From NCBI GenBank assembly GCA_003165465.1, contig PLUM01000083.1:20065-84064 (forward strand): DNA of 64,000 nucleotides, written 5' to 3'. The position numbers were made by a program, and so were the translations under genes. Under the pieces are notes generated by a model that was not told where the DNA came from, made no database searches, and saw only the letters and a list, made by a program, of their open reading frames with translations. Shown here piece by piece: positions 48,268-57,220 of this stretch; positions within the stretch are counted from its first letter, which is position 1, and the number at the start of each line of letters is the position of its first letter. The DNA comes from Acidobacteriota bacterium (GTDB taxonomy: Bacteria > Acidobacteriota > Terriglobia > Acidiferrales > UBA7541).

Positions 48268-48356
48268 TTTCACGCCCTCCAGTTTCTTTCTATTTATTAC
48301 TGCCACTTGCGAATTGTCGTTGACAGGCCGCAGCTTGTCGTGCTAAAAACGTAACC

Positions 48357-48968
48357 ATGAGTAAGTCATTGGCGCGTAGGTTACAGCGCAAACCTCGACA
48401 AGAGCCGCACTACTCCGGCGAATCGGCTGGTACTTTGCTTGCAGATTTGCTGAATACGATTCCGAAAAATGATCGCTACAGCGTGGAAGGTTCACAGGAG
48501 GAGTGGAAGCGAATTACAGTGAAGGATCAAATCGCAGATCGCAAAATCATTCGCCGATTGGTTCAAATCCTACAGGAAGAGGGTGCCGGACTGGATGCAT
48601 TTTTCAGTCGGGTTTGTTTCGTGCCTAGACCATCCGTAAGAACGCGCGAGATCGGCCAACGCCACAGGTTATGGGACTGGAAGGTTACCGCAAATGGCAG
48701 GCAGTTGCGCCCTGCCGTTCGCCACGCCATCCTATGTGCGCTTGATCTCGCCAATACCGGCCTCATTCATCGCCTGCGTAGATGCCGCCAATGCTCGTCA
48801 TGGTTCTACGCCAAGATTAAAAAACACTTCCACTGTTCCAACGCATGTCGTGATCGGCATTTCCGCACTACACCGGAAGGCAAAGAGAAGCGCCGACGTT
48901 ATATGCAAACGTACCGAAAGCAACCATCGCACAAAGCCATAAGAAAAACTAAGGAGGAAAAACGATGA
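48357..48968 (+). CDS. CGNR/zinc-finger-like hypothetical protein
   Basis: RLRRCRQCSSWFYAKIKKHFHCSNACRDRHFRTTPEGKEKRRRYMQTYR; overlaps integrase start. Confidence 0.65.
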   Translation: MSKSLARRLQRKPRQEPHYSGESAGTLLADLLNTIPKNDRYSVEGSQEEWKRITVKDQIADRKIIRRLVQILQEEGAGLDAFFSRVCFVPRPSVRTREIGQRHRLWDWKVTANGRQLRPAVRHAILCALDLANTGLIHRLRRCRQCSSWFYAKIKKHFHCSNACRDRHFRTTPEGKEKRRRYMQTYRKQPSHKAIRKTKEEKR

Positions 48969-50035
48969 TCTACCAACGAGGAAAAGCGAAAACGTACTGG
49001 TTGCGGTTTCGATTCGCGGGCCGGTTCGTCCACGAGTCAACCCACACGGCAAGCAAAACGATTGCCCGTGATGCTGAGAGGCAACGGAGGCGTGAGCTAG
49101 AGCTTTCTATCAATGGGCTAAAGGAGCGGCGCTCACTGCCCCCCACCTTGGAACGGGCAGCCGCAGCATGGCAGCAATCCCACGCCCACGAAGTACGGCC
49201 CAACACGCAGCGCATGGCCCGCTTCGCGCTCAATCGGGTTTTACCGGCATTTGGCTCGCGTCTGCTGTGTGACATCGACGCCGATGCTATCAGGGAATAC
49301 CAGAAGAAACGGCTTGCCGAGGGTGCTCAGGGGAGAACCATCAATATCGAGATCGGGGTGTTGCGGCAAGTCCTGAAGGCCAATGAGTGCTGGCAGCCAC
49401 TCGACGGAAAAGTAAAAACGCTCTACGAACGCAAGGATGTGGGCCGGGCGCTCACGCCAGAGGAAGAATACCGGCTGTTAGAAGCTGCTCACAAATCAGA
49501 CTCGGCCTGCTATACCGCCGTCGTTCTGGCACTCAATACCGGCATGAGGAAGAATGAAATTCGGACGTTGCGATGGGACCAGATAGAATTCGCGCAGCGC
49601 ACGCTCACAGTAGGCCACTCCAAAACGGCAGCGGGAACGGGCCGCCTGATTCCCCTGAACGCCACGGCCTTTGATGCCTTGGCACGATGGGCAGGCAGGT
49701 TCCCCGAGGCGAAGTCTGAGCAGCCCGTTTTCCCACTCGGATGGAGAACTGCGTGGCGTCATGCGCTCAAGCTTGCTGGCGTCCGCTGCCGGTTCCACGA
49801 TTTGCGCCATACCTGCATTACCAAACTTGCCGAAGGCCAGGCCGGCGAGCAAACCATGATGGCGATTGCCGGACACGTTTCCCGCCGAATGCTCGAACAC
49901 TATTCGCACATTCGCATGGACGCCAAGCGTACGGCCCTAGACAGCCTGACACCAGTTTTCCAGGTGGGTGTGCACCAAAACGTGCACCAAATCTCTGCCA
50001 GCGAAGCAGAGGCAGAATCTAAGTTATTGAATTGA
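48965..50035 (+). CDS. int: Tyrosine-type integrase
   Basis: FHDLRHTCITKLAEGQAGEQTMMAIAGHVSRRMLEHYSHI; stop codon 1 bp before attR. Confidence 0.93.
   Translation: MIYQRGKAKTYWLRFRFAGRFVHESTHTASKTIARDAERQRRRELELSINGLKERRSLPPTLERAAAAWQQSHAHEVRPNTQRMARFALNRVLPAFGSRLLCDIDADAIREYQKKRLAEGAQGRTINIEIGVLRQVLKANECWQPLDGKVKTLYERKDVGRALTPEEEYRLLEAAHKSDSACYTAVVLALNTGMRKNEIRTLRWDQIEFAQRTLTVGHSKTAAGTGRLIPLNATAFDALARWAGRFPEAKSEQPVFPLGWRTAWRHALKLAGVRCRFHDLRHTCITKLAEGQAGEQTMMAIAGHVSRRMLEHYSHIRMDAKRTALDSLTPVFQVGVHQNVHQISASEAEAESKLLN
49970..49990. promoter_or_regulatory. Putative integrase arm-type site (right), inside int coding sequence
   Basis: gtgcaccaaaacgtgcaccaa, encoding VHQNVHQ. Confidence 0.5.
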
Positions 50036-50036
50036 T

Positions 50037-50081
50037 TGGAGCCGAGGCCCGGACTTGAACCGGGGACCTGTCGATTACGAA
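50037..50081. repeat. attR: 45-bp direct repeat
   Basis: Identical to 36686..36730. Confidence 0.93.
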
Positions 50082-50112
50082 TCGACTGCTCTACCAACTG
50101 AGCTACCTCGGC
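50037..50112 (-). tRNA. tRNA-Thr (CGT), CCA encoded
   Basis: GCCGAGGTAGCTCAGTTGGTAGAGCAGTCGATTCGTAATCGACAGGTCCCCGGTTCAAGTCCGGGCCTCGGCTCCA folds as cloverleaf; anticodon loop TTCGTAA. Confidence 0.95.
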
Positions 50113-50150
50113 CCTGCGAGAATTACTCTAGCATCGCGTGGAAAATACTG

Positions 50151-51149
50151 TCAAACGCCGGCGCTCGAATGCGCGCGGGCGGCCGCCAAGGAAGCGGCGA
50201 TTTGCTTGCCGTGGAAGCGGCCATTTTCGATGAAAATTTCGCTGGTATGATTTCCGCCGATCACCACTCCTGCGACGAACATTCCCGGCACGTTGCTCTC
50301 GTGGGTTTGCGGATTCATCGCGGGCTTGTTGGTTTCGGGATCGAGCGCGATTCCCAGCGAGCTGAGGAATTCGAAGTCCGGATGGTATCCGATCAACGCA
50401 AACACCTGATCGGCGGGCAATGACTGTTCGCCCTCGCGACTCGCAACCACCACGCGGCCCGCTTCGATGCGCTTCACATCTGTTTCAAACATCGCGCGCA
50501 CCTGCCCGGCCTTGATGCGGTTCTCGATGTCCGGCCGAACCCAATACTTGATGTTCGAGCCGAGTTCCGCGCGCCGGTGAATCAGCGTGACATTCGCGCC
50601 GTTGCGGTAGAGATCGAGGGCCGCTTCGGCGGCCGAGTTTTTTCCGCCGATCACGACCACGTTCCGGCGCCAGAACGCGTGAGGCTCCGTGTAGTAGTGC
50701 GAAACGTGCGGCAAGTCCTCTCCCGGAATGTTGAGGCGATTCGGCAGGTCGTAGTAGCCGGTGGCGACCGCGATTTTCCTGGCCGCGAATTGCGCGGGAA
50801 TTCCCTGCCCGTCCCGCGTGTGCACGGTGAATTTTCCATCGGTGCCTTCGACGCGTTCCACGCGATGGCCCAGGCGCAGCTCCAGTTCGTAGTGCTCGGC
50901 GCACTTGCGATAATATTTGAGCGCCTCGCTGCGAGTCGGCTTCTCGGCGGAAATCGTCAGCGGCAGATCGCCGATTTCCAGAAGTTCCGGCGTCGTGAAA
51001 AACACCATGTTGACGGGATAGTGGTAGAGCGAATTGCAGAGGCATCCCTTATCGATCACCAGAGGGTTCATGCCAGCGCGCTTGGCTTCAATGGCGCAGG
51101 CTAGCCCGGTGGGCCCCGCTCCAATGCAAATCAGGTCGTATGTGCTCAT
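50151..51149 (-). CDS. ypdA: YpdA-like putative bacillithiol disulfide reductase
   Basis: YDLICIGAGPTGLACAIEAKRAGMNPLVIDKGCLCNSLYHYPVNMVFFTTPELLEIGDLP. Confidence 0.85.
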   Translation of the reverse strand: MSTYDLICIGAGPTGLACAIEAKRAGMNPLVIDKGCLCNSLYHYPVNMVFFTTPELLEIGDLPLTISAEKPTRSEALKYYRKCAEHYELELRLGHRVERVEGTDGKFTVHTRDGQGIPAQFAARKIAVATGYYDLPNRLNIPGEDLPHVSHYYTEPHAFWRRNVVVIGGKNSAAEAALDLYRNGANVTLIHRRAELGSNIKYWVRPDIENRIKAGQVRAMFETDVKRIEAGRVVVASREGEQSLPADQVFALIGYHPDFEFLSSLGIALDPETNKPAMNPQTHESNVPGMFVAGVVIGGNHTSEIFIENGRFHGKQIAASLAAARAHSSAGV

Positions 51150-51296
51150 AAAAATAAGTTTGCCCCGTGAGGAACTCTTTTGCAACCGCGCCCCTGCGCC
51201 GCCTTGCGTGGCACCGGCGTCTCAACGGCTCCACACACCGTCTTCGGACGCGGGTTTCGCGCGATTGATTCCGACGGATGGCGCGCGTATCATGTC

Positions 51297-53153
51297 ATGT
51301 TAATGAATACAATTGGAACACCTCGCGCAGCGCGCCTCTTTCCTTCTTTCAAGCGCATCTTGCTTACCGCGCTGCTTGCCACTTTTTTGGGGTCGTTGCT
51401 CGCGCCCGCTGCGTTTGCTGCCGATCCTGAAATTTTTCCGCTCTCGCAAATCCAGCCGGGAATGAAGGGCGAGGCGTACACGATTTTTGCCGGTGACCAG
51501 ATCGAGAAATTCGATCTGGTGGTGATCGGCGTGATGCCGAATTTTCTGGCGCCGAAGGAGTCGATCATCCTCGTGCAGCTCCTCGGCGCAAAAGTCGAGC
51601 ATACGGGCGTCGTCGCCGGCATGAGCGGAAGCCCCGTCTACATTGACGGAAAACTTGCCGGGGCCCTGTCCCTCAAGCTCGGCCAGTTCAACAAGGAGCC
51701 GCTGGCGGGAGTGACGCCAATTGAAAATATTCTGAGCCTGCCGAAGGGCCAGCCCGGCGTGATTCGCGCCGAGGCCGCGCCAGGCGAGGCGCCGCCTTCG
51801 CAACAAATCGCGCAACAACTGGACGCACGATTCGAGATTCCCTCGGACTGGGCCTCGCGCGCGGGCGTTTCCGGCGGAACATTTCTGACGCCGATCGATT
51901 CCCCGCTCGTCTTTTCGGGCTTCAGCGGCGTGGCCATACGGCAATTTCAAAGCGAATTTGCCGCCTACGGCATGGCCGCGACGCAGGGCGGCACGGCCGA
52001 CGCGCGGCCCGATGACGCGGACATTCGCCCCGGAGACATGGTGAGCGCGGTGCTCGTCGAAGGCGATCTGTCGCTGGACGCTTCGTGCACGGTCACAGCC
52101 ATCGTGGACGGGCGCGTGTACGTGTGCGGGCATCCGCTGTTTGGATTCGGCGCCGTTCAGATGCCCATGGCGAGGGCGCGCGTGCTGACCACGCTCAGCT
52201 CCGATCTGGAATCGACCAAAATCGTGAACGTTGGCGGAACCATCGGATCGTTCAGCCAGGATCGCGTGACCGCCGTCGTGGGCAGCCTGGGCGCCGCGCC
52301 AAAATTAATTCCCATCGACATGACCGTGTCGACGCCGGACGGCGACAAGCATTTTTCCTTTCGCATGATGTCGAATCCGAAGCTCACGCCGATTCTCATG
52401 GGCATTTCGGCATTGAACGGCCTGGTCCAGAACAGCGTGTATGGCGAAGGAACCACGCTGCACCTGACGGGCGGAATCGACATCGCCGGCCACTCGAGCG
52501 TGACGCTCGATAACCTTTTCCCGCCCATCGACTCCTTCGTTCCGGACGGCGTGCCGGTCGCGAACGCGGTGCAAAATCTTTTTCAGAGAATTTTCTCCAA
52601 CCAATATGAAACGGCGAACATCGAGCGCGTAACGCTGCGCATGGAGTCCTCGCCGAATCGCCGCCAGATGACGATCGAGGGCGCGTGGCTGGATAAACCC
52701 GAGGCCGAGCCGGGCGACACGGTCACCGTGCGCGTGCAATTGCGCCCCTATCGCGGCTCGCCCGTGATCCGCGATATTCCGATCGCGATTCCGCCGCAAG
52801 CGGTGCGCGGCACGTCCATGCAGATTCTGGCCAGCGATTCGAGCACATTGAACCGTATGAGCGTGGTCTCCGGATCGCAGGCGCGCCTGGACAGCCTGGA
52901 ACAGCTCATCGCGGTTTTGAATCGCGAGCGAAGAAACAACCGGTTGTACGTGACGCTGCTCGGATCTTCGCCGACGCTGGTGGTGCAGGACAAGGTGATG
53001 CCGAACGTGCCCGCCTCTCAGATCAATCTGCTCGATCAGCGCGGCGGTCCGGCAAGTTCTCTGGTGGTTCGGGAATCGGCTGCGGGAGAATGGTCGCTGC
53101 CGCTCGATCAGATCATTCAGGGATCCACATCCATAACGATTCAAATCAAGTAA
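51297..53153 (+). CDS. SpoIVB/S55-like peptidase domain protein
   Basis: QIQPGMKGEAYTIFAGDQIEKFDLVVIGV..., GVVAGMSGSPVYIDGKLAGALS. Confidence 0.8.
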   Translation: MLMNTIGTPRAARLFPSFKRILLTALLATFLGSLLAPAAFAADPEIFPLSQIQPGMKGEAYTIFAGDQIEKFDLVVIGVMPNFLAPKESIILVQLLGAKVEHTGVVAGMSGSPVYIDGKLAGALSLKLGQFNKEPLAGVTPIENILSLPKGQPGVIRAEAAPGEAPPSQQIAQQLDARFEIPSDWASRAGVSGGTFLTPIDSPLVFSGFSGVAIRQFQSEFAAYGMAATQGGTADARPDDADIRPGDMVSAVLVEGDLSLDASCTVTAIVDGRVYVCGHPLFGFGAVQMPMARARVLTTLSSDLESTKIVNVGGTIGSFSQDRVTAVVGSLGAAPKLIPIDMTVSTPDGDKHFSFRMMSNPKLTPILMGISALNGLVQNSVYGEGTTLHLTGGIDIAGHSSVTLDNLFPPIDSFVPDGVPVANAVQNLFQRIFSNQYETANIERVTLRMESSPNRRQMTIEGAWLDKPEAEPGDTVTVRVQLRPYRGSPVIRDIPIAIPPQAVRGTSMQILASDSSTLNRMSVVSGSQARLDSLEQLIAVLNRERRNNRLYVTLLGSSPTLVVQDKVMPNVPASQINLLDQRGGPASSLVVRESAAGEWSLPLDQIIQGSTSITIQIK

Positions 53154-53194
53154 GCGGCGGGCTGGCGTGCGTTGCCGGCAGCTTGAGGAGTCTT

Positions 53195-55543
53195 ATGCGC
53201 AATCCATTTTCAAATGCACTGTTCAGCACATGTAAAGTGAGCGGCCGAACCATCGCCGCGCGCGCAATGCTCTTTTTTGCGGGGGCCGCGCTGGCCGTTG
53301 CCGCGCCGGCGCTGGCCGAACACACGCGCTGGTGGAGGCAAAGCACGTTCGAGGAGTTTGACAAAGGGACGGCGAAGGGCGTGGCGCTGCGCAGCGACGG
53401 CAAACTATTTCTCGCGCCGCGATTCGCCGAATTCGCGGACGCAAGCCTCGCCTATCTCCTCCAGATTCGCGCCGACTCCAAGGGAAATCTGTACGCGGCG
53501 GGCGGCTCGAACGCGAAAGTGTTGCGCATCGACCCCAGCGGCAAGACGACCAGCGTATTCGAATCCACGGAACTCGCCGCCCAGGCGCTCGCCCTCGACG
53601 CGTCCGGAAATGTATTCGTTGGCACGTCGCCCGACGGAAAAGTCTACAAGGTGACGACTGATGGAAAATCCTCCGTCTTCTTCGATCCGAAGACCAAATA
53701 CATTTGGGATTTGGTCGTGGACAAGGACGGAACCGTCTACGTCGCGACGGGCGACACGGGCAAGATTTTCTCCGTCGCGCCCGATGGCAAGGGGCAGGTT
53801 TTTTATTCCAGCGAAGAAACGCACATTCGCACGCTGGCGCTCGACGCGCATGGCAACGTCCTAGCGGGCACGGAGCCGAGCGGGCGCGTTTTGCGCATTC
53901 CCAAGGCCGCGAGCAATCGCCGCGCGTTTGTCCTCTACGAAACATCGCGAAAAGAAATCACTTCGCTGCTGCTGGCCGCGAACGGCGACCTGTACGTCGC
54001 CGCAGTGGGCGAGAAAACTCCGCCACCTCCAGGCCAGCCGCGTCCTCAGCCCGCGGACGCAGGCCCGACTGCCAATTTTGTAATTACGCTAGGCCCTGCG
54101 GGAAACAACACTGGAGCCACGCCGCAAACGCAGCCCGCGCCCTTTACGCCGCTCTTCACCGTGAATTCGAGTTCCGTCTACCGACTCGCCCCGGACGGTT
54201 CTCCCGAGGAGCTGTGGAGCGCGCGGGACAATGTTGTGTACTCGATGGGTCTTCTCCCTGATGGAAAATTGCTGCTCGGAACGGGAAATCAGGGCGCGGT
54301 TTTGGAACTGGAAGGCAACCGTATCTTCTCGAAGCTCGCAAAGGCGACGTCGGGCCAGGTGACCTCGATCGCTGCGGGGCCCGGCGGAAAACTTTTCCTG
54401 GCCGCGGCCAATCCCGGAAAAGTTTTCGCGATGGGCCCGGACAAGGAATCGGAAGGAACCTACGAATCGCAACCGTTTGACGGTCATATTTTTTCGCGCT
54501 GGGGCCGCGCCACGTGGTGGGGCGAAAATATCACTTCGTCCAGCGCTTCCGGCGAGGGACGAATCGCGATCTACGCCCGCTCGGGCAATACGTCCAATCC
54601 AGACTCCAATTGGAGCGACTGGTCGGGCCCGTACGCAAACCCATCCGGCGATAAACTCGGCTGCCCCGCCGCTCGTTTTGTGCAGTGGAAGGCCGTCCTG
54701 CGCGGCGGCCAGGCTCCCGCGATCGATTGGTTCAGCATCGCGTACCTGCCCAAAAATATGCCGCCGGAAGTGACCGCCATCGCGTTGCAGGATCCCGGCG
54801 TGCGCGTTCAGGGGATGTCCGTAACCATGGGGGGTGGCACGCAGTCTCTCGCGCAGCTTCGCATGCCTCAGCCGCCGGCGTCCTCATCTTCTCCCAATAG
54901 CGCATTCAGCATTGCGGGGATTTCGAATCAAGTGCCGTCGTCCGGCTCGGCGCATTTCGATCCTGTCCCGCAGAGTTCCACGCAAAAAGGCTACCAGTCC
55001 GTTCTGTGGACGGCGGACGATGCCAATGACGATCAGTTGGAATTCGCCATTTATTTTCGCGGAGAAAACGAAACCGCCTGGAAGCCGCTCAAGGACAAGC
55101 TGGACACACGGTTTTATTCCTGGGACACAACCTCAATGCCGGACGGGGCCTACTACCTGAAGATTGTCGCGAGCGATGCTCCGTCCAATCCCGCGGGCGA
55201 AGGGTTGTCTTCGGAGCGCGTGTCGGAGCGTTTCATCGTGGATAACACGCCGCCCGCGATCGCTCAACTCACCGCCGAGCCATCCGGCGCCGGAGTGCGC
55301 GTCAGATTCCAAGCCGGCGCGCCGGCAAGCTTTATCGCGCGAGCGCAGTACAGCCTGGACGCGGGAGATTGGACGCTGGTCTTTCCCGAGGGCGGACTGA
55401 GCGACGCGGCACGCGAAACATACGATTTTCCGTTGCAGAAACTTTCGCCGGGCGAGCACACGATTACCGTGCGCGTCTACGACCAGTTTGAAAATGTCTC
55501 GAGCGCCAAGGTGACCGTACGGATTCCCGCCAGCGGAAATTGA
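53195..55543 (+). CDS. Secreted beta-propeller protein with C-terminal Ig-like region
   Basis: Repeated blades (DLVVDKDGTVYVATGDTGKIFSVAPDGKGQVFY); RBS GAGGAG before ATG 53195. Confidence 0.75.
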   Translation: MRNPFSNALFSTCKVSGRTIAARAMLFFAGAALAVAAPALAEHTRWWRQSTFEEFDKGTAKGVALRSDGKLFLAPRFAEFADASLAYLLQIRADSKGNLYAAGGSNAKVLRIDPSGKTTSVFESTELAAQALALDASGNVFVGTSPDGKVYKVTTDGKSSVFFDPKTKYIWDLVVDKDGTVYVATGDTGKIFSVAPDGKGQVFYSSEETHIRTLALDAHGNVLAGTEPSGRVLRIPKAASNRRAFVLYETSRKEITSLLLAANGDLYVAAVGEKTPPPPGQPRPQPADAGPTANFVITLGPAGNNTGATPQTQPAPFTPLFTVNSSSVYRLAPDGSPEELWSARDNVVYSMGLLPDGKLLLGTGNQGAVLELEGNRIFSKLAKATSGQVTSIAAGPGGKLFLAAANPGKVFAMGPDKESEGTYESQPFDGHIFSRWGRATWWGENITSSSASGEGRIAIYARSGNTSNPDSNWSDWSGPYANPSGDKLGCPAARFVQWKAVLRGGQAPAIDWFSIAYLPKNMPPEVTAIALQDPGVRVQGMSVTMGGGTQSLAQLRMPQPPASSSSPNSAFSIAGISNQVPSSGSAHFDPVPQSSTQKGYQSVLWTADDANDDQLEFAIYFRGENETAWKPLKDKLDTRFYSWDTTSMPDGAYYLKIVASDAPSNPAGEGLSSERVSERFIVDNTPPAIAQLTAEPSGAGVRVRFQAGAPASFIARAQYSLDAGDWTLVFPEGGLSDAARETYDFPLQKLSPGEHTITVRVYDQFENVSSAKVTVRIPASGN

Positions 55544-55627
55544 ACCACGCAAAATCAGCAGTGGCGCAGGCTTCACAGGCTGCGCCGCAACGCAGGGCGC
55601 AAGCCCGCACGGTCGAAACGCCGCAGG

Positions 55628-55963
55628 CTAAATCTCGCGCCCCTGCTTTGCCTCGTAGCGCTCGATGCGCAGACCAACTCCCATCCTGCCTTCGGGCGAA
55701 GAGCCTGGCCGCACGTGGACCACGCGCGCCACGCACGTCACATCGGTCGTTAATTTCGCGGCAATTTCCCGCGGCATGTGAAGCGAAACTTCCACGGGTG
55801 TGCCGATCTTTAGCGGAACATCGGTCGATAAAAACATTCCTCGCTGAGAAATATTTTCAGACTCCCCCGTCTGCTCCGCCGCGCCAGGAGGCTCGAGAAC
55901 GCGGAACCGCAGGGGCACGTGGATATTCACGCGCGGATCTGTGCGCCGGTCGCTGGAACTCAT
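55628..55963 (-). CDS. PilZ domain protein
   Basis: SDRRTDPRVNIHVPLRFRVL...SENISQRGMFLSTDVPLKIGTPVEVSLHMP. Confidence 0.8.
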   Translation of the reverse strand: MSSSDRRTDPRVNIHVPLRFRVLEPPGAAEQTGESENISQRGMFLSTDVPLKIGTPVEVSLHMPREIAAKLTTDVTCVARVVHVRPGSSPEGRMGVGLRIERYEAKQGREI

Positions 55964-56116
55964 AATTTCCTCCCCGCTCGCACTTTGGCGTGCGCGCGAC
56001 TATCCACTAGGAAAGGGTGAACTCAATTCTAGCGCGCGTCGAGCCCGAAGCAAGTGCCATGCGCATTTTTTCCGGCATATGACTCACGCCGGGGCGACTT
56101 GTGCCATAATGCGCCG

Positions 56117-56181
56117 TTGTTGTGTCATATTGTTGTGTCATATTGTTGAGTCAGGTTGTTGTGTCATGTTGTTACATCATT
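56117..56181. repeat. Five-copy 13-bp tandem repeat
   Basis: ttgttgtgtcata x2, ttgttgagtcagg, ttgttgtgtcatg, ttgttacatcatt. Confidence 0.85.
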
Positions 56182-56196
56182 TTGCCGGGACTTTTT

Positions 56197-57183
56197 GTGG
56201 AGAGATTCCCGTTGAGCGCATCCGACAATCCATCCTTCACGGGCCCAAACCTCCAGGCGATCCAGGAGGCGCGGCGCCGCATCGCTCCCCACATCGAGCA
56301 AACGCAGGTGATGATTTCCTACCCGCTCGATGAGCTGGCCGGCGCGCTGCTGTTTTTCAAGTGCGAAAATTTGCAACTTTCCGGATCGTTCAAAATTCGC
56401 GGCGCGACCAACGCGGTTTTTTCCTTGAGCGAAGCGGAGGCGGCGCGCGGCGTGGTGACGCACTCCTCGGGCAATCACGGCGCGGCACTGGCGCTGGCGG
56501 CGCAGATGCGCGGCATACGCGCCTGGGTCGTGATGCCCCGCAACGCGCCAAAAGTAAAAATCCGCGCGGTGGAGGCCTACGGGGCGGAGATTACGTTTTG
56601 CGAGCCGACGCAGGCGGCGCGCGAGGCTGCCGCCGCCGAACTGCTGCGCGCAACGGGCGGCACGCTCGTGCATCCGTACGATGACGACCGCGTGATCGCC
56701 GGACAAGGCACGGCGGCGCTCGAATTCCTCGAGGAAATTCCCGACCTGGATGTGATTTGCGCGCCCGTTTCCGGAGGAGGATTGCTTTCGGGCACGGCCA
56801 TCGCGGCGAAGTCCCTGCGCCCGGAAATCGTGGTGATCGGCTGCGAACCGGCCAACGCCGACGACGCCGCGCGTTCGCTCGCCTCCGGCCAAATCGAGCC
56901 GGGCTCGCCGAAATTCACGATTGCCGATGGACTGAGGGCGACGCTCGCGCCGCGCACGTTCGCGATTCTGCGCGAGCGCGTCGACCGCATCCTGCTCGCC
57001 ACCGAAGACGAGATCGTCCACTCGATGCGCCTCATCACCGAGCATCTGCGCATCACGGTCGAGCCGTCGGGCGCCGTCGCGGCCGCGCCCGCCCTCCACC
57101 GCCAGATCGACGGCGAAGACCTGCGCATCGGAATTATTCTCTCCGGCGGCAATCTCGATCCGGACGCCGTGCCCGAGCGATAG
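56197..57183 (+). CDS. Threonine/serine dehydratase (PLP-dependent)
   Basis: CENLQLSGSFKIRGATNAVFSL, SSGNHGAALALAAQ, VSGGGLLSGTAIA; GTG at 56197 is one possible start. Confidence 0.87.
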   Translation: MERFPLSASDNPSFTGPNLQAIQEARRRIAPHIEQTQVMISYPLDELAGALLFFKCENLQLSGSFKIRGATNAVFSLSEAEAARGVVTHSSGNHGAALALAAQMRGIRAWVVMPRNAPKVKIRAVEAYGAEITFCEPTQAAREAAAAELLRATGGTLVHPYDDDRVIAGQGTAALEFLEEIPDLDVICAPVSGGGLLSGTAIAAKSLRPEIVVIGCEPANADDAARSLASGQIEPGSPKFTIADGLRATLAPRTFAILRERVDRILLATEDEIVHSMRLITEHLRITVEPSGAVAAAPALHRQIDGEDLRIGIILSGGNLDPDAVPER

Positions 57184-57220
57184 CGGAACTACAAATGAAG
57201 AATGAATTGAATTGCGTTTC

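Larger units (their letters stand above)
36686..50036. mobile_element. Integrative element in tRNA-Thr(CGT): two tyrosine recombinases, primase/helicase module, orphan phage virion-like genes
   Basis: Perfect 45-bp direct repeats at both ends, integrase abutting attR, phage-type gene content in between. Confidence 0.92.
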
